A DNA stretch of 42,030 nt from Actinomadura chibensis NBRC 106107 (GTDB taxonomy: Bacteria > Actinomycetota > Actinomycetes > Streptosporangiales > Streptosporangiaceae). The notes beneath the pieces were generated by a model. That model searched no databases. It worked only from the letters and a program-made list of their open reading frames with translations, and was not told where the DNA came from. This document shows, piece after piece, positions 40,370 to 42,030 of the stretch (positions within the stretch are counted from its first letter, which is position 1; each line of letters begins with the position of its first letter). Position numbers and translations under genes: made by a program. Location of the stretch: assembly GCF_001552135.1 (NCBI RefSeq), contig NZ_BCQP01000084.1, forward strand, positions 1 to 42,030. The letters are read 5' to 3'.

Positions 40370-41473
40370 ATGACTCGCAAGACGTTCAGGGCCCGGGCGG
40401 CCGTCGTCGCCGGAACGGCGGCGCTCGCCGTCGCCGGGACGGGCGCGGTGGCCCCGGCGCGTGCGGCGGTTCCGCATTACACGCTGACGGTCGGCCCCGC
40501 CGCGGCGCAGCGCTACACCGATATCAACGACCGGGGCGACATCATCGGCGTCGGCCAGCAGCCGGGCGCGCAGAACGGGCAGGCGTTCGTCATCAAGGCG
40601 GGGACGAGCACGCCGCAATTCCTGTCCACGCCGAGCGACCCCGGCAATACCCGGCAATACACGGAGCCGCTGGCCATCAACAACAACGGCGTCACGGTCG
40701 GGGACACCTATCTGACGCCCACCACGGGGCCGGTCCTCAACGTCCACCGCCCGACCCGCTGGGACGGGCCCGGCGCGACCGGCGTGGACCTCGGCGTCGA
40801 TCCGGACAGGTCGTTCTTCGACGTCAGGGCTACCGGCATCAACGACAGCGGCCTGATCGTCGGCAAGACCCTCCAGGCGGACGATCACACCGACGCCTGG
40901 ACGGTGAACGGGACGACGATCACCCGCCTGCCGCCCCTGCCCGGCGGGACGGAGGCCCGCGCGAACGGCGTCAACGACAATGGAGTGGTCGTGGGGGCGG
41001 CCATCGCCGCCGACAAGGCCACCATTCCCGCCGTCGAGTGGGTGAACGGCCAGATCCGGAGCCTCGGGATATTGCCCGGCGGCACCTACGCCGAGGCGAG
41101 GGCCGTCAATTCCTCCGGCGTGGCGGTCGGCCAGTCCACGGTCACGACCGGCAAGGAACTCGGCCTTTCTCATGCCGTCGTCTTCAGCGGCGGCGACGTG
41201 ACCGACCTGAACGTCCCCGGCACCGGACGCGGCGACACCGTCGCCAATGCCGTCAACGACGACGGGACGATCGTCGGCCAAGCCGTCGCCACCGGATTCG
41301 TCTACCAGAACGGCGTCGCGACCGACCTCAGCACGCTCATCCCGGCGGGCACCGGTTTCCACATCCTCACGGCCACCGGGATCAACAACCACGGCGACAT
41401 CGTCGGCCTCGCCACTAAGACCGCCAATGGCACCGGCACGCGTTATCCCGTCCTGCTCACCCCCACCGAGTAG
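40370..41473 (+). CDS. Secreted HAF-repeat protein
   Basis: 367 residues from ATG 40370, set by GAGGTGG upstream and by the signal peptide that begins there (RAAVVAGTAALAVAGTGAVAPARA). The mature part is a series of HAF-type repeats about 45-50 residues apart, seen as INDRGDIIGVG, INNNGVTVGD, INDSGLIVGK, VNDNGVVVGA, VNSSGVAVGQ, VNDDGTIVGQ and INNHGDIVGL. Such repeats likely fold as a beta-propeller or solenoid. The protein is extracellular with no anchor or catalytic motif; its function is unknown. Confidence 0.87.
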   Translation: MTRKTFRARAAVVAGTAALAVAGTGAVAPARAAVPHYTLTVGPAAAQRYTDINDRGDIIGVGQQPGAQNGQAFVIKAGTSTPQFLSTPSDPGNTRQYTEPLAINNNGVTVGDTYLTPTTGPVLNVHRPTRWDGPGATGVDLGVDPDRSFFDVRATGINDSGLIVGKTLQADDHTDAWTVNGTTITRLPPLPGGTEARANGVNDNGVVVGAAIAADKATIPAVEWVNGQIRSLGILPGGTYAEARAVNSSGVAVGQSTVTTGKELGLSHAVVFSGGDVTDLNVPGTGRGDTVANAVNDDGTIVGQAVATGFVYQNGVATDLSTLIPAGTGFHILTATGINNHGDIVGLATKTANGTGTRYPVLLTPTE

Positions 41474-41483
41474 TCACGGGAAG

Positions 41484-41503
41484 CCACCGCCCACGCGGGG
41501 TGG
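41484..41503. terminator. Small hairpin after the HAF-repeat gene
   Basis: Arms CCACC / GGTGG with a ten-base loop, followed by AGCCTTTAT. It lies between the converging HAF-repeat and CGNR genes. The stem is short, so this is a weak call. Confidence 0.3.
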
Positions 41504-41521
41504 AGCCTTTATCGGGGGCGT

Positions 41522-42030
41522 CTACCTCGTGGTGGGCGGTTTGCCGTGGCGGGCGTAATGGCGCGCGGCGCGGGCGCGGTTGCCGCAGGCCGTCGAGCAC
41601 CATTCCCTGCGCGGATGGTTCTTGATGAAGTACAGCACGCAGCCGGGGGCGAGGCAGGCGCGCAGGTCGAGGTCCCGCCACCGGCCGAAGAAATGGACGG
41701 CCTCGGCGGCCATCGCGCCGATGACCAGCTCGCCCGGCGGGCCCGTCGTCCGGAATTCCTCGACGACGCCGCCGTCCCCGGTCAGTTCGAGGATGGGGGT
41801 GGACCGCGCCGAGTACACGTGCTCGTTGACCGTCCGGACGGCCGTCTCCAGCTCCCCGATCGCGGACGCGGCCGCCGCGCGCGGGTCGCCCGTCAGCTCG
41901 GCCGCGAGCCGGCGCAGCGCGTCGCGGAGGCGGCGGAGCCGGGCGAGGTCGTCCCCGGTCACCCGGTCGGCCGCGGCGGCGACGGGCGCGTCCAGCCGCG
42001 GGGCCACCGCGGCGAGCCAGCGGCGGGGGG
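41522..42030 (-). CDS. CGNR zinc-finger regulator (ABATE type), 5' end outside window
   Basis: The frame runs from the stop at 41522 to the right edge without interruption. GTG 42007 is inside the frame, but family members carry about 20-50 more N-terminal residues, and the codons beyond it (RRWLAA) fit the family. The C-terminal zinc knuckle is clear: DLRACLAPGCVLYFIKNHP, then REWCSTACGNRARAARHY, with four Cys and the CGNR signature. The central part is the ABATE ligand-like domain. Such proteins are treated as transcriptional regulators. Its own promoter is beyond the window. Confidence 0.85.
   Translation of the reverse strand, partial: PRRWLAAVAPRLDAPVAAAADRVTGDDLARLRRLRDALRRLAAELTGDPRAAAASAIGELETAVRTVNEHVYSARSTPILELTGDGGVVEEFRTTGPPGELVIGAMAAEAVHFFGRWRDLDLRACLAPGCVLYFIKNHPRREWCSTACGNRARAARHYARHGKPPTTR

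Noticed and set aside
41486..41540. Inverted repeat ACCGCCCAC / GTGGGCGGT spanning the end of the HAF-repeat and CGNR genes
   Set aside because: The arms are about 37 bases apart with a GC-poor fit between them; could be chance in such GC-rich DNA.
1..42030. CRISPR arrays, tRNA or rRNA genes, insertion sequences or prophage
   Set aside because: No regularly spaced identical repeats, no cloverleaf-like sequences, no transposase or integrase motifs were seen. The repeats at the left edge are protein-coding.

Overview
The window is very GC-rich DNA with strong third-position G/C bias, GTG and TTG starts, and many ATGA/GTGA stop-start overlaps. A chaplin, a sortase, several F420/FMN luciferase-like oxidoreductases, a large AAA-LuxR regulator and a gene with two rare TTA codons point to a filamentous, sporulating actinomycete. 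The overall style resembles Actinomadura and related Thermomonosporaceae, but that genus-level placement is inference.

Layout. 1-5.6 kb is a cell-surface region: the 3' end of a His/Ala/Pro-repeat protein, a four-repeat chaplin, a sortase, a secreted matrixin-type metalloprotease, and a PRC-barrel/DUF2382 stress protein. 6.0-9.9 kb holds a secreted GH3 glycosidase, an S4 RNA-binding protein and an MFS transporter.

10.4-23.9 kb is the most coherent block, a probable catabolic regulon. It holds a TetR regulator, an MHS-type symporter, an F420-type LLM oxidoreductase, an amidase and a nine-gene, mostly translationally coupled operon. The operon encodes acyl-CoA dehydrogenase, CaiC-like CoA ligase, two MaoC-type half-hydratases, 2-oxoacid dehydrogenase E1 alpha and beta, a free-standing lipoyl domain, MmgE/PrpD and a zinc alcohol dehydrogenase. 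Three copies of one inverted repeat (core CGACCGACYGGTCGG) lie in its two divergent intergenic regions, and in three cases the repeat follows a recognisable promoter. A plausible reading is uptake of an amide or ester, hydrolysis to a carboxylate, CoA activation, desaturation, hydration, oxidation and a thiamine/lipoyl-dependent step. The substrate is unknown.

24.0-27.4 kb pairs a cytoplasmic GH13 alpha-glucosidase with an unusual membrane protein that carries a sugar-binding-protein-like domain on the predicted cytoplasmic side and two TTA codons near its start. 27.3-30.8 kb holds a cupin and a hemerythrin-like/DUF2249 pair, then an FMN reductase-LLM monooxygenase pair divergent from a MarR regulator. 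30.8-36.0 kb holds an aldo/keto reductase, a frameshifted secreted glycerophosphodiesterase and two related alpha/beta hydrolases around a small membrane protein. 36.0-38.7 kb is a large LuxR-type ATPase regulator, followed by decayed TetR and MFS fragments. 39.1-40.3 kb is a MerR-controlled three-gene operon ending in a YnfA protein. The window closes with a secreted HAF-repeat protein and a CGNR zinc-finger regulator cut by the right edge. No tRNA, rRNA, CRISPR array or insertion sequence was seen.
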